Positions 17,647 to 26,215 of a DNA stretch of 64,000 bases are shown here, in pieces. This stretch comes from Stenotrophomonas panacihumi (GTDB lineage: Bacteria; Pseudomonadota; Gammaproteobacteria; Xanthomonadales; Xanthomonadaceae), in contig NZ_LLXU01000050.1 in assembly GCF_001431645.1 (NCBI RefSeq), forward strand, positions 1-64,000, given 5' to 3'. The position numbers and the translations under genes are program-made. Each line of letters opens with the position of its first letter. Within the stretch, counting starts at the first letter, position 1. The notes under the pieces were generated by a model. It ran no database searches and was not told the DNA's origin. It saw only the letters and a program-made list of their open reading frames with translations.

Positions 17647-19920
17647 ATGCGCGTTGCCCGCACGGCCCTGGCCGTGGCCATTTCCTCGTTGCTGTCCCTG
17701 CCCGCGCTGGCCGCCGAAGCGCCGCCGCCGGCCGACGCCACCACGCTCGACCGCATCGTCGTCACCGGCGAGAAGTCGCAGCGCTCGCTGCAGGACACCC
17801 CCACCAGCGTCGCGGTCACCACCTCGGTGCGGATCGAGCAGGAAAACCTGCAGACGCTCTACGAAGTGTTCAACCGCACCGCCAACGTCGCGCAGACCTA
17901 CGGCGATGCCGGCTTCACCATCCGTGGCATCCGCGATACCGACGGCGGCGGCGCCGCGCCGCTGGCGACCATCTACCTCGACGGCGCCGCCCTGCCGCAG
18001 AGCGTGATCAGTTCCGGCCCGACCAACCTGTGGGATCTGTCGCAGGTGGAAATCCTGCGCGGCCCGCAGTCCACCATCCAGGGCGAGAACGCGCTGGCCG
18101 GCGCCATCGTGCTGCGCACCGCCGACCCGACCATGGACTGGGAAGGCAAGGCGCGCGTGCTGGCATCCGACCCCTCGGACCGCAACCTCGCCTTTGCCTT
18201 CGGCGGCCCGCTGCTGGAGGACGAGCTGGCGTTTCGCGTGGCGGCCGAACATCGCAGCTTCGACGGCTATAACTGGAACGTGACGCGCGAGGCGCCGGAC
18301 GACTCGCTCGAGACCACCCAGTACCGCGCCAAGCTGCTGTGGACGCCGAAGGCGATCGAGGGCCTGCTGGTGCGGCTGGGCTACACCCAGGCGCAGCGCA
18401 CCGGCCCCTACCAGTTCAACTACGTGCGCAGCGACGTGCCGGACTGGCGCGAGCGGCGCATCAGCACGGCGGACTACCCGGACCGGGGCCGCACCGATGC
18501 CGACGTCGCCAACCTGGAGATCGACTACGCCATCAACGATGCGTGGTCGCTGTCAGCGGCCACGGCCTGGAACAAGGTGCATACGCTGCGCGGCTACGAC
18601 GGCGACCGCACGGCCGATCCCATCAGTTACGGCCAGCAGGACGTGCTCAACCGCACCTTCTCGCAGGAAGTGCGCGCGAACTACGACGGCGAGCGCCTGG
18701 ACGGGCTGGTCGGCCTGTACTACTCGCGCCACGACGACCGCAACGACGCCAGCAGCCGCACCAACGTCAACACGCCGGTCGGCACGATCAGCGCGTTGCT
18801 GCAGGGCGCCGGCTTCCCGGCCGCCGCCGCCACGCAGATCGCCGATGCCTACGCGCAGGTGCTGCCGGTCATCCCGGTCGACTACGCCAGCACCACGCCC
18901 ACGCGCTCGGAAAACCGCGCGCTGTTCGCCGACGGCAGCTTCCAGGTCGCCGGCGGCTTCTCGCTGATCGGCGGCTTCCGCTACGACCGCCAGCGCTATG
19001 AACTGGCCTCGGACACGCAGGCCACGTTCGTGGGCCAGTATCCCAACCCGGCCGCGTTCGGCGCGCCGGGCACGCCGCTCTACCTGGCGGTGGCGGCCAT
19101 CAACCAGGGCGTGGCCGGGCTGGTCGATTCGGCGGCCGGCAGCGTGCCGCAAAGCACGCGCGACTTCACCGCCTTCCTGCCCAAGGGGGGCATGCGCTAC
19201 GAGTGGACGCCGGACCTGTCGGCCAGCTTCGTCGTGCAGCGCGGCTACCGTTCCGGCGGTTCGAGCTTCAACATCGCGCGCAGCCAGACCGTGGCCTACG
19301 ACCCGGAATACACCTGGAACTACGAAGGCTCGCTGCGTTCGCAGTGGCTGGACGGCCGCTTCACGCTCAACGCCAATGCGTACTACGTGGACTGGAAGGA
19401 CAAGCAGGTCATCGCCTACTTCGGCCTCAACGATTACGACTACAACACCGTCAACGCCGGGCGCGCGCACCTGTACGGCTTCGAGGTGGAAGCCAGCCAC
19501 CGGGTGAACCCCGGGTTCGACTGGTATGGCTCGGTGGGCTATTCGCGTACCCGCTACGACGAGTTCCAGACGGTGATGGATGCGCAGATCACCGACTATT
19601 CGGGCCAGGAATTCGCCTACGCCCCGCATTGGACGGCGGCGGTGGGCGGCAATTTCCGCTTCGCCGAGTACTGGGTCGCCAACCTCAATGCCAACTACCG
19701 CGACAAGGTCTACACCGACGTGGGCGCCGCGCCGACCCAGCTGGCTTCGCGCACGCTGGTCAACGGCCGCTTCGGCTACGAGACGCTGGACTGGAGCGCG
19801 TGGATCTTCGCCAACAACCTGTTCGACGTGAAGTACGTGCAGTACCGCTGGTCCGACGACCCCGTCGCGATCCTCGGCGCGCCGCGCAGCGTCGGCATCG
19901 GCTTCCAGGCGAACTGGTAA
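17647..19920 (+). CDS. TonB-dependent receptor, iron/siderophore type
   Basis: 757 residues from the ATG at 17647 (MRVARTALAVAISSLL), with a signal peptide to about residue 23. The TonB-box region LDRIVVTGEKSQRSLQDTPT, the plug motif FTIRGIRDTDGGG and VEILRGPQSTIQGENALAGA are typical of FhuA/FecA-like receptors, and the barrel ends in FQANW. The next three genes (two small membrane proteins and a PepSY protein) usually accompany ferric-siderophore receptors, which supports iron uptake. The 180-base region upstream has a short CCGCCC/GGGCGG hairpin (about 17577-17592) and a TAGATT; I see no clear Fur box. Confidence 0.85.
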   Translation: MRVARTALAVAISSLLSLPALAAEAPPPADATTLDRIVVTGEKSQRSLQDTPTSVAVTTSVRIEQENLQTLYEVFNRTANVAQTYGDAGFTIRGIRDTDGGGAAPLATIYLDGAALPQSVISSGPTNLWDLSQVEILRGPQSTIQGENALAGAIVLRTADPTMDWEGKARVLASDPSDRNLAFAFGGPLLEDELAFRVAAEHRSFDGYNWNVTREAPDDSLETTQYRAKLLWTPKAIEGLLVRLGYTQAQRTGPYQFNYVRSDVPDWRERRISTADYPDRGRTDADVANLEIDYAINDAWSLSAATAWNKVHTLRGYDGDRTADPISYGQQDVLNRTFSQEVRANYDGERLDGLVGLYYSRHDDRNDASSRTNVNTPVGTISALLQGAGFPAAAATQIADAYAQVLPVIPVDYASTTPTRSENRALFADGSFQVAGGFSLIGGFRYDRQRYELASDTQATFVGQYPNPAAFGAPGTPLYLAVAAINQGVAGLVDSAAGSVPQSTRDFTAFLPKGGMRYEWTPDLSASFVVQRGYRSGGSSFNIARSQTVAYDPEYTWNYEGSLRSQWLDGRFTLNANAYYVDWKDKQVIAYFGLNDYDYNTVNAGRAHLYGFEVEASHRVNPGFDWYGSVGYSRTRYDEFQTVMDAQITDYSGQEFAYAPHWTAAVGGNFRFAEYWVANLNANYRDKVYTDVGAAPTQLASRTLVNGRFGYETLDWSAWIFANNLFDVKYVQYRWSDDPVAILGAPRSVGIGFQANW

Positions 19921-19951
19921 GCCGCCCCCGCATGACCCAGGAGCCCTGCCC

Positions 19952-20230
19952 ATGAACTGGCTGTACCTGCCACTGGCCGCCGCTTCGGCGCTGGCTTTCT
20001 ATCTCGCCACCGCGCACCAGCAGCTGTGGCTGGCGGCGCGCGCGCGGCCTTCGCGGGTGCGCGCCCTGGCCTGGGCATTGGCAGTGGCCGCGCTGGCCGT
20101 GGCGATGCTCGCGCTCGGCACCTGGGCAGGCGTGTTCTCCGCGCTGACCGCCTTCATGCTGGTGGCCGTCGCGCTGCCGTGGATCGACGTGGCGCGCCGC
20201 CTGCGCCGGGAGCGTCGCCATGTGGGGTAA
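19952..20230 (+). CDS. Small membrane protein, DUF3325-like
   Basis: 92 residues with three hydrophobic segments (about 1-20, 33-52, 56-76) and a basic C-terminal tail (RRLRRERRHVG). It lies 31 bases after the iron-type receptor and overlaps the next gene by 11 bases. Size and context match DUF3325, found in siderophore receptor-PepSY operons, where it probably assists periplasmic iron reduction or release. The function is not demonstrated. Confidence 0.65.
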   Translation: MNWLYLPLAAASALAFYLATAHQQLWLAARARPSRVRALAWALAVAALAVAMLALGTWAGVFSALTAFMLVAVALPWIDVARRLRRERRHVG

Positions 20231-20492
20231 ATCGCTCGCCGCCGCGTTGCTGGGCTTGCCGTTCGCCACCGCCTGGGTGGGCCTGGCCGCGCTGCTGTGG
20301 CCGGGGTCGTTGGCGGTCAACACGCTGCCGTGGCTGCTGCTCGCCTTCCCGGTGTGGATTGGCGCGATGGCATTCGCGTTCGTGTGTCGCAGCGGGCTGC
20401 GGGCCTGGCTGTGGCTGGGCGGCCTGACCGCCCTGGGTTTCGTGCTGGTGTACGTGGTGAAGATGTTGGGCTGGACGGAGCTGACGCCATGA
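20220..20492 (+). CDS. Small membrane protein, DUF3649-like
   Basis: 90 residues and three hydrophobic helices (about 5-28, 33-53, 60-82). It overlaps the previous gene by 11 bases and the PepSY gene by four (ATGA), so it belongs to a tightly coupled operon. Size and position suggest DUF3649, a companion of PepSY-type siderophore reductases. Confidence 0.65.
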   Translation: MWGKSLAAALLGLPFATAWVGLAALLWPGSLAVNTLPWLLLAFPVWIGAMAFAFVCRSGLRAWLWLGGLTALGFVLVYVVKMLGWTELTP

Positions 20493-22045
20493 AGGTTGCG
20501 ACCCTGCGCAGTTTCCTCTCGGTGCACACCTGGGTCGGCCTGGTCGCCGGCATGGCGTTGTTCATCGCCTTCTACGCCGGCGCGATCACCGTGTTCTCGC
20601 ACGAGCTGACCGGCTGGCAGAACGCGCGCGCCACGCCCGCCGCAAGTACCGACGTGCCGCCGTTGCAGGCGGCGCAGGCGCTGGTGGACAAGGTGGTGGC
20701 CACGCACCCGAAGGCGGCCGAGGCGTTCTACCTGATGCTGCCCGGCGAGCATGGCCCGGAGCCGGCGCTGTACTGGTACGAGCAAGGCGCGGCCGGCAAC
20801 GTGGCCCACCACTTCCGCCTGGACGCCGATGGCGCGTTGCGCGAACTGCCGCAGCGCAGCGGCTTCGTGGATTTCGTCTACGACCTGCATTTCACAGCGG
20901 GCCTGCCGCGCACGTTCGGCACCTACCTGTTCGGCGTGGTGTGCATCCTCTACGGGCTTGCGCTGGTCAGCGGCGTGGTGATCTACGCGCCGGTGTTCCT
21001 GAAGGACCTGTTCGCGCTGCGCTGGGGCCGCAACGTCAAGCGCTGGTGGCAGGACGCGCACAACGTGATCGGCATGCTCTCGCTGCCGTTCCACGTGATC
21101 TTTGCCTGGTCCGGTGCGGTGCTCACGCTGGGCGTCCTGCTGCTGGCGCCGTTCCAGTTCCTGGTGTTCAACGGCAAGCTGATGCAGGTGCTGGAGTCGG
21201 ACTTCGAACTGGCCGCGCACGTGGCGCCGGCCAACGTGGCCGCGCCGACCCGTTCGGTGGCCGAACTGATGGCGCACGCGCAGGCCGCCATGCCGGGGCT
21301 TGCGGCGGATAGCGTCTCGTACCACGACTTCGGCGATGCGAACGCGCGCATCGAAGTCTATGGCCACATGGAGCAGCGCAAGCTCAACCGGCTCGCAGGC
21401 GTGGCCATGGAGGGCGCGACGGGGAAGGTGCTGCGCGTGGTCGAGCCGGCGAACATGTCGCCCGGGATGGCTTCGCTGCGCGGCCTGCAGACGCTGCACT
21501 TCGGCGATTTCGCCGGCGCACCGGTGCAGTGGCTGTATTTCCTGCTGGGCCTCGGCGGCGCATTCCTGTTCTATAGCGGCAACCTGCTGTGGATCGAGGC
21601 GCGCCGCAAGCGCCGGCAGGTCGTGCAGCCGCGCCGGACCCAGGTGATGGCACGGATCACCCTCGGCGTGTGCCTGGGGTGCGTGGCGGGCGTGTCGGCG
21701 TTGTTCATCGCCGCGCGCCTGCTGCCGGAAGGCCACGAGCCTGCCATCTACTACGCCGTGTTCGGCCTCTCGTTGCTGTGGGCCGGGGTGCGGCCCGCGG
21801 CGCGCGGCGCGGTCGAACTGCTGTGGCTCTGCGCTGCACTGACCGTGCTGGTGCCGGTGGCGGGCCTGGTCGGCCCGCAGGGCTTCCTCGCGCCCTGGTC
21901 CGATGGGCTCGTGCTCGTGGTGGACCTGTGCGCGCTGCTGCTGGCCTGGGTTTACGCGGCGCTGGCGCGTGGCGTGCGTCGCCGCGCATTGCAGGGCGAG
22001 GCCAACAGCGTGTGGTCGCTGCAGGCAGCGCCCGCTGCAGAGTGA
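20489..22045 (+). CDS. PepSY-associated TM helix protein, probable ferric-siderophore reductase
   Basis: 518 residues from the ATG that overlaps the preceding stop. The first helix is TWVGLVAGMALFIAFYAGAI, followed by a periplasmic PepSY-like stretch. A second helix region holds LYGLALVSGVVIYAPVFLKD, then RWWQDAHNVIGMLSLPFHVI, whose His residues are the usual heme ligands. A periplasmic loop and four more C-terminal helices follow. Relatives (FoxB/FhuF-like context) reduce ferric siderophores in the periplasm. It closes the operon with the receptor at 17647. Confidence 0.82.
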   Translation: MKVATLRSFLSVHTWVGLVAGMALFIAFYAGAITVFSHELTGWQNARATPAASTDVPPLQAAQALVDKVVATHPKAAEAFYLMLPGEHGPEPALYWYEQGAAGNVAHHFRLDADGALRELPQRSGFVDFVYDLHFTAGLPRTFGTYLFGVVCILYGLALVSGVVIYAPVFLKDLFALRWGRNVKRWWQDAHNVIGMLSLPFHVIFAWSGAVLTLGVLLLAPFQFLVFNGKLMQVLESDFELAAHVAPANVAAPTRSVAELMAHAQAAMPGLAADSVSYHDFGDANARIEVYGHMEQRKLNRLAGVAMEGATGKVLRVVEPANMSPGMASLRGLQTLHFGDFAGAPVQWLYFLLGLGGAFLFYSGNLLWIEARRKRRQVVQPRRTQVMARITLGVCLGCVAGVSALFIAARLLPEGHEPAIYYAVFGLSLLWAGVRPAARGAVELLWLCAALTVLVPVAGLVGPQGFLAPWSDGLVLVVDLCALLLAWVYAALARGVRRRALQGEANSVWSLQAAPAAE

Positions 22046-22067
22046 GGCCACCCCGGCCCTGGCGACG

Positions 22068-22508
22068 CTAGGGCGGGGGCTCGACCTGCTGGATCTCCGG
22101 CTCCTCCAGCAACAGGCGGCGCAACAGCAGATCCAGCTCCCGCAACACGGCGTCGGTGTCCTGCCGGCGCCAGCCCAGCCGCCACCACGCGGGGCGTTCG
22201 CATGCGGCATGGCAGTGCCACAGCACGGTATCTGCGCGCACCACCTCGGGGGCGGGGCCGTCCTCCTCCATCAGCACGCCACCACAGCCGACCCACAGGC
22301 ATTGCGGGTGGCGGCTGACCACGATGCACCACCCCCATGGCGTGGGATACAGGCGGGCACCGCGGTATCCGGCCGCGACGAGGCCATCGCGCAGCCAGTG
22401 CGCCAGCACGCGACCGTAGATGCCGGGGCTGGTATCCAGATCCTCATCGGGAAGCACCGGGAAGCGCGTGGCGCGGAACCAGTAACACGCGGGTGAATAA
22501 CCTTCCAT
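22068..22508 (-). CDS. Conserved hypothetical protein
   Basis: 146 residues if started at the second Met (MEGYSPACYWFRATRFP), which has AGGA just upstream; an ATG five codons earlier is possible. No signal or membrane segment. It is rich in Trp and Cys, with the central pattern PTPWGWCIVVSRHPQCLWVGCGG. Proteins beginning YWFRATRF with a central WGWC are scattered through Xanthomonas and Pseudomonas, but I know no function. It stands alone, convergent with the PepSY gene. Confidence 0.6.
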   Translation of the reverse strand: MEGYSPACYWFRATRFPVLPDEDLDTSPGIYGRVLAHWLRDGLVAAGYRGARLYPTPWGWCIVVSRHPQCLWVGCGGVLMEEDGPAPEVVRADTVLWHCHAACERPAWWRLGWRRQDTDAVLRELDLLLRRLLLEEPEIQQVEPPP

Positions 22509-22589
22509 CGTCCTGTCCTGCATGGAGTACGGAACGATGGTGGCAAGCCGGCGTGGTGGCCTACAGCGGGGCCATGCCGGCGGGATTCG

Positions 22590-24191
22590 TCAGAAAGTAC
22601 CGCGCTGGATGAAGGGAACTTGCGCGTAGAAGCGCCGTTCCCCGCCGCGTGGATCATCCGCCAGCGAGGGCGTGCGGTCGAACAGCAGGGTCTGCCGGCG
22701 CGCGAGGTCATAACGCTCCCAGCGGGGCAGGCCGGCGTGGTTCGGGTCGCCGTGGCGCGCGAAGGCCAGCAGCGCCTCGCTCATTCGCGCGGCCATCGCC
22801 TTCGCCTCCTCGCCCTGTCCGGTACGCGCCTCGGCGCGGTCGATGTTGTCGAACACCAGCGGGATGTCGAGCGTGTGGTACGCGCCCAGTTGCGGTTGCA
22901 ACGGCGAGGCCCAGTCGAGCTGGTAGGCCCAGGTGGGCGATGGCTGGCGCGCACGCGCTTCCAGTTCCTCCACCGCGCCGCGCCACGAGCGGCCGGCGGT
23001 GGTGGCGGCGAAGAAGACATCCGACGGCGTGTACTGCGGATACAGCCGGCGGTACTCGGCGATGACGACCTGCGGCGAGAGATCCACGTACTGCTGCTTC
23101 TCCAGCCGGGCCGGCAGTTCCTCCCAGGTGAGGGCGAAATTCTTCGCGTCGTGGCCGAGGAAGGCGCGCGTTTCGTCGTGCGTGTTGCCGATCACCAGCG
23201 GAATGCCGGCCGACTGCGCGGGCGCATCCGGCCAGAACGGATGCCGCGGCAGGCTGCGTGAATCGAGCACGGGGCCGAGATACAGCGCGGTGTCCTCGGC
23301 ACGCGAGGGGTCGCGCACCTGCGCGGCGGCGATCAGGTCGGCCGCCGGCAGCGTACGCACGCGATCGACCTGCGCGGGCGTGAGCTTCAGTGCATCCAGC
23401 ACCATCGCCGCGCGTTGGGCCGCGGCGCGGGGTCCGCAGGCGGTGACCTGCTGCCCGCTCATCGTCCACGCACGGTGGAACAGGCCGCGCGCGGCGGGCA
23501 TCGCCATCAGCGTGGCGATCTTCGCGCCGCCGCCCGATTGCCCGAATACGGTGACATTGCCGGCGTCGCCGCCGAACTCGGCCGCATGCGCGTGGACCCA
23601 TTGCAGCGCCTGCACCAGGTCCAGCTGCCCGACGTTGCCGGCATCGGCGAGGTCGGGCGCGCCGAACGGCGCGAGGTACAGGTAGCCGAAAGCGTTGAGC
23701 CGATGATTGACGGTCACCACCACCACGTCGCCGCGCCGGCACAGGTTCGTGCCGTCGTACAGCGGGCTGCTGCCGGAGCCGTTGTTGTACGCGCCGCCGT
23801 GGATATAGAACAGGATCGGCCGCTTGCGGCCGTCGCGCAGGCCGGGCGTCCAGACGTTGAGGCGCAGGCAATCCTCGCTGGAGGCTTCGTCGGCTTTCGG
23901 TTGCGGGGAAGCCGGGCCGTAGGCGAGTGCATCGCGCACGCCTTGCCAGGGCAGTTCGATGCGCGGCGGCAGGAAGCGTTGGTGCGTGGTGTCCGCGCCG
24001 TAAGGAATGCCTTTGAAGACGGCGACGCCGCGCTCGCGATAGCCGCGCAGCTGCCCGCCGCGCACGCGCGCCAGCGGGGATTCGCTCGCATCGATGGAAG
24101 CTGCGCTGGCCCATGCGGGCAGCGCGCTGGCGAGCATCGTGCCCGCCGTGGCCCGCAGGAAATCACGGCGCCCGGAATCGGTCGTGCTCAT
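22590..24191 (-). CDS. Type-B carboxylesterase with Tat signal
   Basis: 533 residues starting at 24191, overlapping the end of the upstream esterase gene by four bases. The N-terminus has a twin-arginine signal (GRRDFLRATAG) and a hydrophobic stretch to about residue 31. The alpha/beta-hydrolase body shows the type-B esterase hallmarks EDCLRLNVWTP, ILFYIHGGAYNNG (oxyanion hole) and the nucleophile elbow VTVFGQSGGGAK, which is GxSxG with Gln rather than the usual Glu. A C-terminal ARHGDPNHAGLPRWERYD follows. Being exported and in this locus, it probably removes acetyl, methyl or feruloyl esters from the polysaccharide. Confidence 0.85.
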   Translation of the reverse strand: MSTTDSGRRDFLRATAGTMLASALPAWASAASIDASESPLARVRGGQLRGYRERGVAVFKGIPYGADTTHQRFLPPRIELPWQGVRDALAYGPASPQPKADEASSEDCLRLNVWTPGLRDGRKRPILFYIHGGAYNNGSGSSPLYDGTNLCRRGDVVVVTVNHRLNAFGYLYLAPFGAPDLADAGNVGQLDLVQALQWVHAHAAEFGGDAGNVTVFGQSGGGAKIATLMAMPAARGLFHRAWTMSGQQVTACGPRAAAQRAAMVLDALKLTPAQVDRVRTLPAADLIAAAQVRDPSRAEDTALYLGPVLDSRSLPRHPFWPDAPAQSAGIPLVIGNTHDETRAFLGHDAKNFALTWEELPARLEKQQYVDLSPQVVIAEYRRLYPQYTPSDVFFAATTAGRSWRGAVEELEARARQPSPTWAYQLDWASPLQPQLGAYHTLDIPLVFDNIDRAEARTGQGEEAKAMAARMSEALLAFARHGDPNHAGLPRWERYDLARRQTLLFDRTPSLADDPRGGERRFYAQVPFIQRGTF

Positions 24192-25219
24192 GGCGACACC
24201 TCGCGTTGCGCGTCGATCCACGCCAGCGCCAGCCGCGGCCAGGCGGCCGCGGTGAGGCCGGCGGTGCCACGGATTCCGAAGCCGTGGCCGCCGCGCGGGA
24301 ACAGGTGCATCTCCGCCGGGATGCCGGCCGCGCGCAAGGCGCCGTAGAACAGCAGGCTGTTTTCCACCGGCACGACGGTGTCGTCCTGGGCGTGCACCAG
24401 GAACGTGGGCGGCGTGGCGGCGGTGACGTGCCGCTGCGGCGAATACTGCTGCATGCGATCGGCTTGCGGCGCATCGCCCAGCAACTGCTGGCGCGAGCCG
24501 GCGTGCGTGGCGATGCCGGTCATGTCGATCACCGGGTAGACCAGCAGCTGGAAATCGGGGCGCGCCGGCACGCGGTCGATGGCATCGCGCGCTGCATGCA
24601 GCGTCTCGTCGTAGCGCGTGCCGAGGCTGGCGGCCAGGTGGCCGCCGGCGGAAAAGCCCATCACGCCGATCCGGTGTGGATCGACGCCCCATTCGTTGGC
24701 CCGTGCGCGAATCAACCGCAAGGCGCGTTGCGCATCGGCCAGCGGTGCGTCGGCGCCGTCCGCATGCCCTTCGCCGGGCAGGCGATAGCGCAGCACGAAC
24801 AGCGTCACGCCGCCTTGCTCGACGAACGACGGCACCAGCGCCGAGCCTTCCTTGTCCAGCACGATGCGTGCGTAGCCGCCGCCGGGGATCACCAGCAGCG
24901 CGGCACCGTTGGGGTGCGCCGGGCGCTGCACCACCAGATAGGGCCGGTTGACGTGGTCAACGAAGCGATCCGGCAAGGCCGGGTCGGTGCTGCGCTCCAG
25001 CGTGCGCTGCGGCTGGGTCAGTGCTCGGTCGCCCGGCGCGAGCCCGTCGCCGGGCCACAGGGGGATGCGGCCCGCCTGCTCGGCGGCGGTCTCCGTGGTG
25101 GGCCATGCCGGGGGTTCCGCCGCGTGCGCGGGGGCCAGCCAGGCGATGAGCCACAGGCTCGCCAGGCACGGAATCAAACGGCGCGCTGGGCGCGCGGATA
25201 CGACAAGACGACGGTGCAT
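24188..25219 (-). CDS. Secreted alpha/beta-hydrolase, acetylesterase-like
   Basis: 343 residues from the ATG at 25219, which has GGAGGGG in front; the frame is open further but lacks a better start. A signal peptide ends near residue 33 (LAPAHAAEP). The BD-FAE/acetyl-xylan-esterase-like fold shows GGGYARIVLDKEG (oxyanion), the nucleophile Ser in VMGFSAGGHLAASLG, Asp in VHAQDDTVVP and His in GGHGFG. It is probably a polysaccharide deacetylase of CE10/CE20 type. Divergent from the FAH gene across a 141-base region containing an operator-like site. Confidence 0.8.
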   Translation of the reverse strand: MHRRLVVSARPARRLIPCLASLWLIAWLAPAHAAEPPAWPTTETAAEQAGRIPLWPGDGLAPGDRALTQPQRTLERSTDPALPDRFVDHVNRPYLVVQRPAHPNGAALLVIPGGGYARIVLDKEGSALVPSFVEQGGVTLFVLRYRLPGEGHADGADAPLADAQRALRLIRARANEWGVDPHRIGVMGFSAGGHLAASLGTRYDETLHAARDAIDRVPARPDFQLLVYPVIDMTGIATHAGSRQQLLGDAPQADRMQQYSPQRHVTAATPPTFLVHAQDDTVVPVENSLLFYGALRAAGIPAEMHLFPRGGHGFGIRGTAGLTAAAWPRLALAWIDAQREVSP

Positions 25220-25274
25220 CGGCCCCTCCCAAGGCTTGGCGGGACAAGGCCTTGCGGTTTTGCCGCAGTGCACA

Positions 25275-25303
25275 TTGCCCATGACACCGGTTTACCATAT
25301 ACA
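25275..25303 (+). promoter_or_regulatory. Candidate promoter with embedded LacI-type operator, upstream of the FAH-TRAP-GH43 genes
   Basis: TTGCCC (25275-25280) and TATACA (25298-25303) are 17 bases apart, a good sigma70 arrangement. Between them lies TGACACCGGTTTACCA (25282-25297). Its left half equals the kduI/kdgK operator and its right half is diverged, so this is a weaker family member. Confidence 0.55.
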
Positions 25304-25360
25304 TCGTTCCGTGCCACTGTCGATGGGCAGTGCAACATCGTTTCCACCCGGAGGTCACCC

Positions 25361-26176
25361 TTGAGCCCACAAGCAGGCCAGCAGGATTCGCAGGCGTTGT
25401 CCGCGATCGCCCAATCCTTTGTCGAGGCCCGCCAGCATGGCCGTTCGTTGCCGGATTTCCCGGGCCAGATCCCGCCGGACCTGGTGACTGCCTATGACGT
25501 ACAGGACCTGGCCATTGCCCGCTGGCCCGACCGCGTGGTCGGCTGGAAGGTCGGCTACATCGCCGCCGAGCGCCGTGATGCGTCCGGGGACGACCGCCTG
25601 CTGGGCCCGATCTGGTCGCGTGCGCTCTGGAATGCCACCGGTGGCATCGACGAATTCCCGATCTACGTCGGGGGCTTCGGGGCGGTCGAGGCCGAGTACG
25701 TGCTGCGTCTGGAGGAAGACGCGCCGGCCGACAAGCTGCACTGGACGCCCGAGGAGGCCGCGGCCCTGCCGGCGCGCCTGTTCATCGGCGTGGAGATCGC
25801 CAGCAGCCCGCTGGCCACGATCAACCAGCTCGGCCCGCGCGTGGTGATTTCGGACTTCGGCAACAACAACGGGCTGATCCTGGGCCCGGAGATCGCCGAC
25901 TGGCGCGCCCGCGACGAGGCTGCGCTGAAGGCCGAGACATTCATCGACGGCCAGCTCGTCGGCACCGGGGGCGCCACGCTGCTGCCCGGGGGCCTGCGCA
26001 CGGCCTATGCGTTCGCGCTGGGTCGTTCGGCCCGGCGCGGCCGGCCGCTCAAGCGGGGCGACCTGATCGCCACCGGCAACGCCACCGGCATCCATGACAT
26101 CGCGGTCGGCCAGCAGGCGACCATCCGCTTCGAAGGCTTCGGCGAGATCCGTTGCAGGGCCATCGCCGCCGGGTAA
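25361..26176 (+). CDS. FAH-superfamily enzyme (2-keto-4-pentenoate hydratase-like)
   Basis: 271 residues from a TTG start at 25361, chosen because GGAGG sits six bases upstream (25350-25354); the frame has no ATG near it. The fold is that of fumarylacetoacetate hydrolase/MhpD: FIGVEIASSPLA, GLILGPEI, GGATLLPGGLRTAYAFA and RGDLIATGNATGIHDI, with acidic residues (EAEYVLRLEED) as likely Mg ligands. It leads a run with the TRAP transporter and GH43 genes. In sugar-acid loci FAH-fold enzymes cleave or hydrate 2-keto-3-deoxy acids. The substrate here is unknown, though a deoxy-keto sugar acid is reasonable. Confidence 0.75.
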   Translation: MSPQAGQQDSQALSAIAQSFVEARQHGRSLPDFPGQIPPDLVTAYDVQDLAIARWPDRVVGWKVGYIAAERRDASGDDRLLGPIWSRALWNATGGIDEFPIYVGGFGAVEAEYVLRLEEDAPADKLHWTPEEAAALPARLFIGVEIASSPLATINQLGPRVVISDFGNNNGLILGPEIADWRARDEAALKAETFIDGQLVGTGGATLLPGGLRTAYAFALGRSARRGRPLKRGDLIATGNATGIHDIAVGQQATIRFEGFGEIRCRAIAAG

Positions 26177-26215
26177 CGTGCACCCACCCAGTGAACTGAG
26201 CGCGGGAGGGCGCGG

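Noticed and set aside
9944..17822. Two very long minus-strand open frames (1123 and 1494 codons)
   Set aside because: They are antisense to a TonB-dependent receptor and the LamG protein, with Ala/Arg/Val/His-rich composition and no recognisable domain, as expected from high-GC third-position bias.
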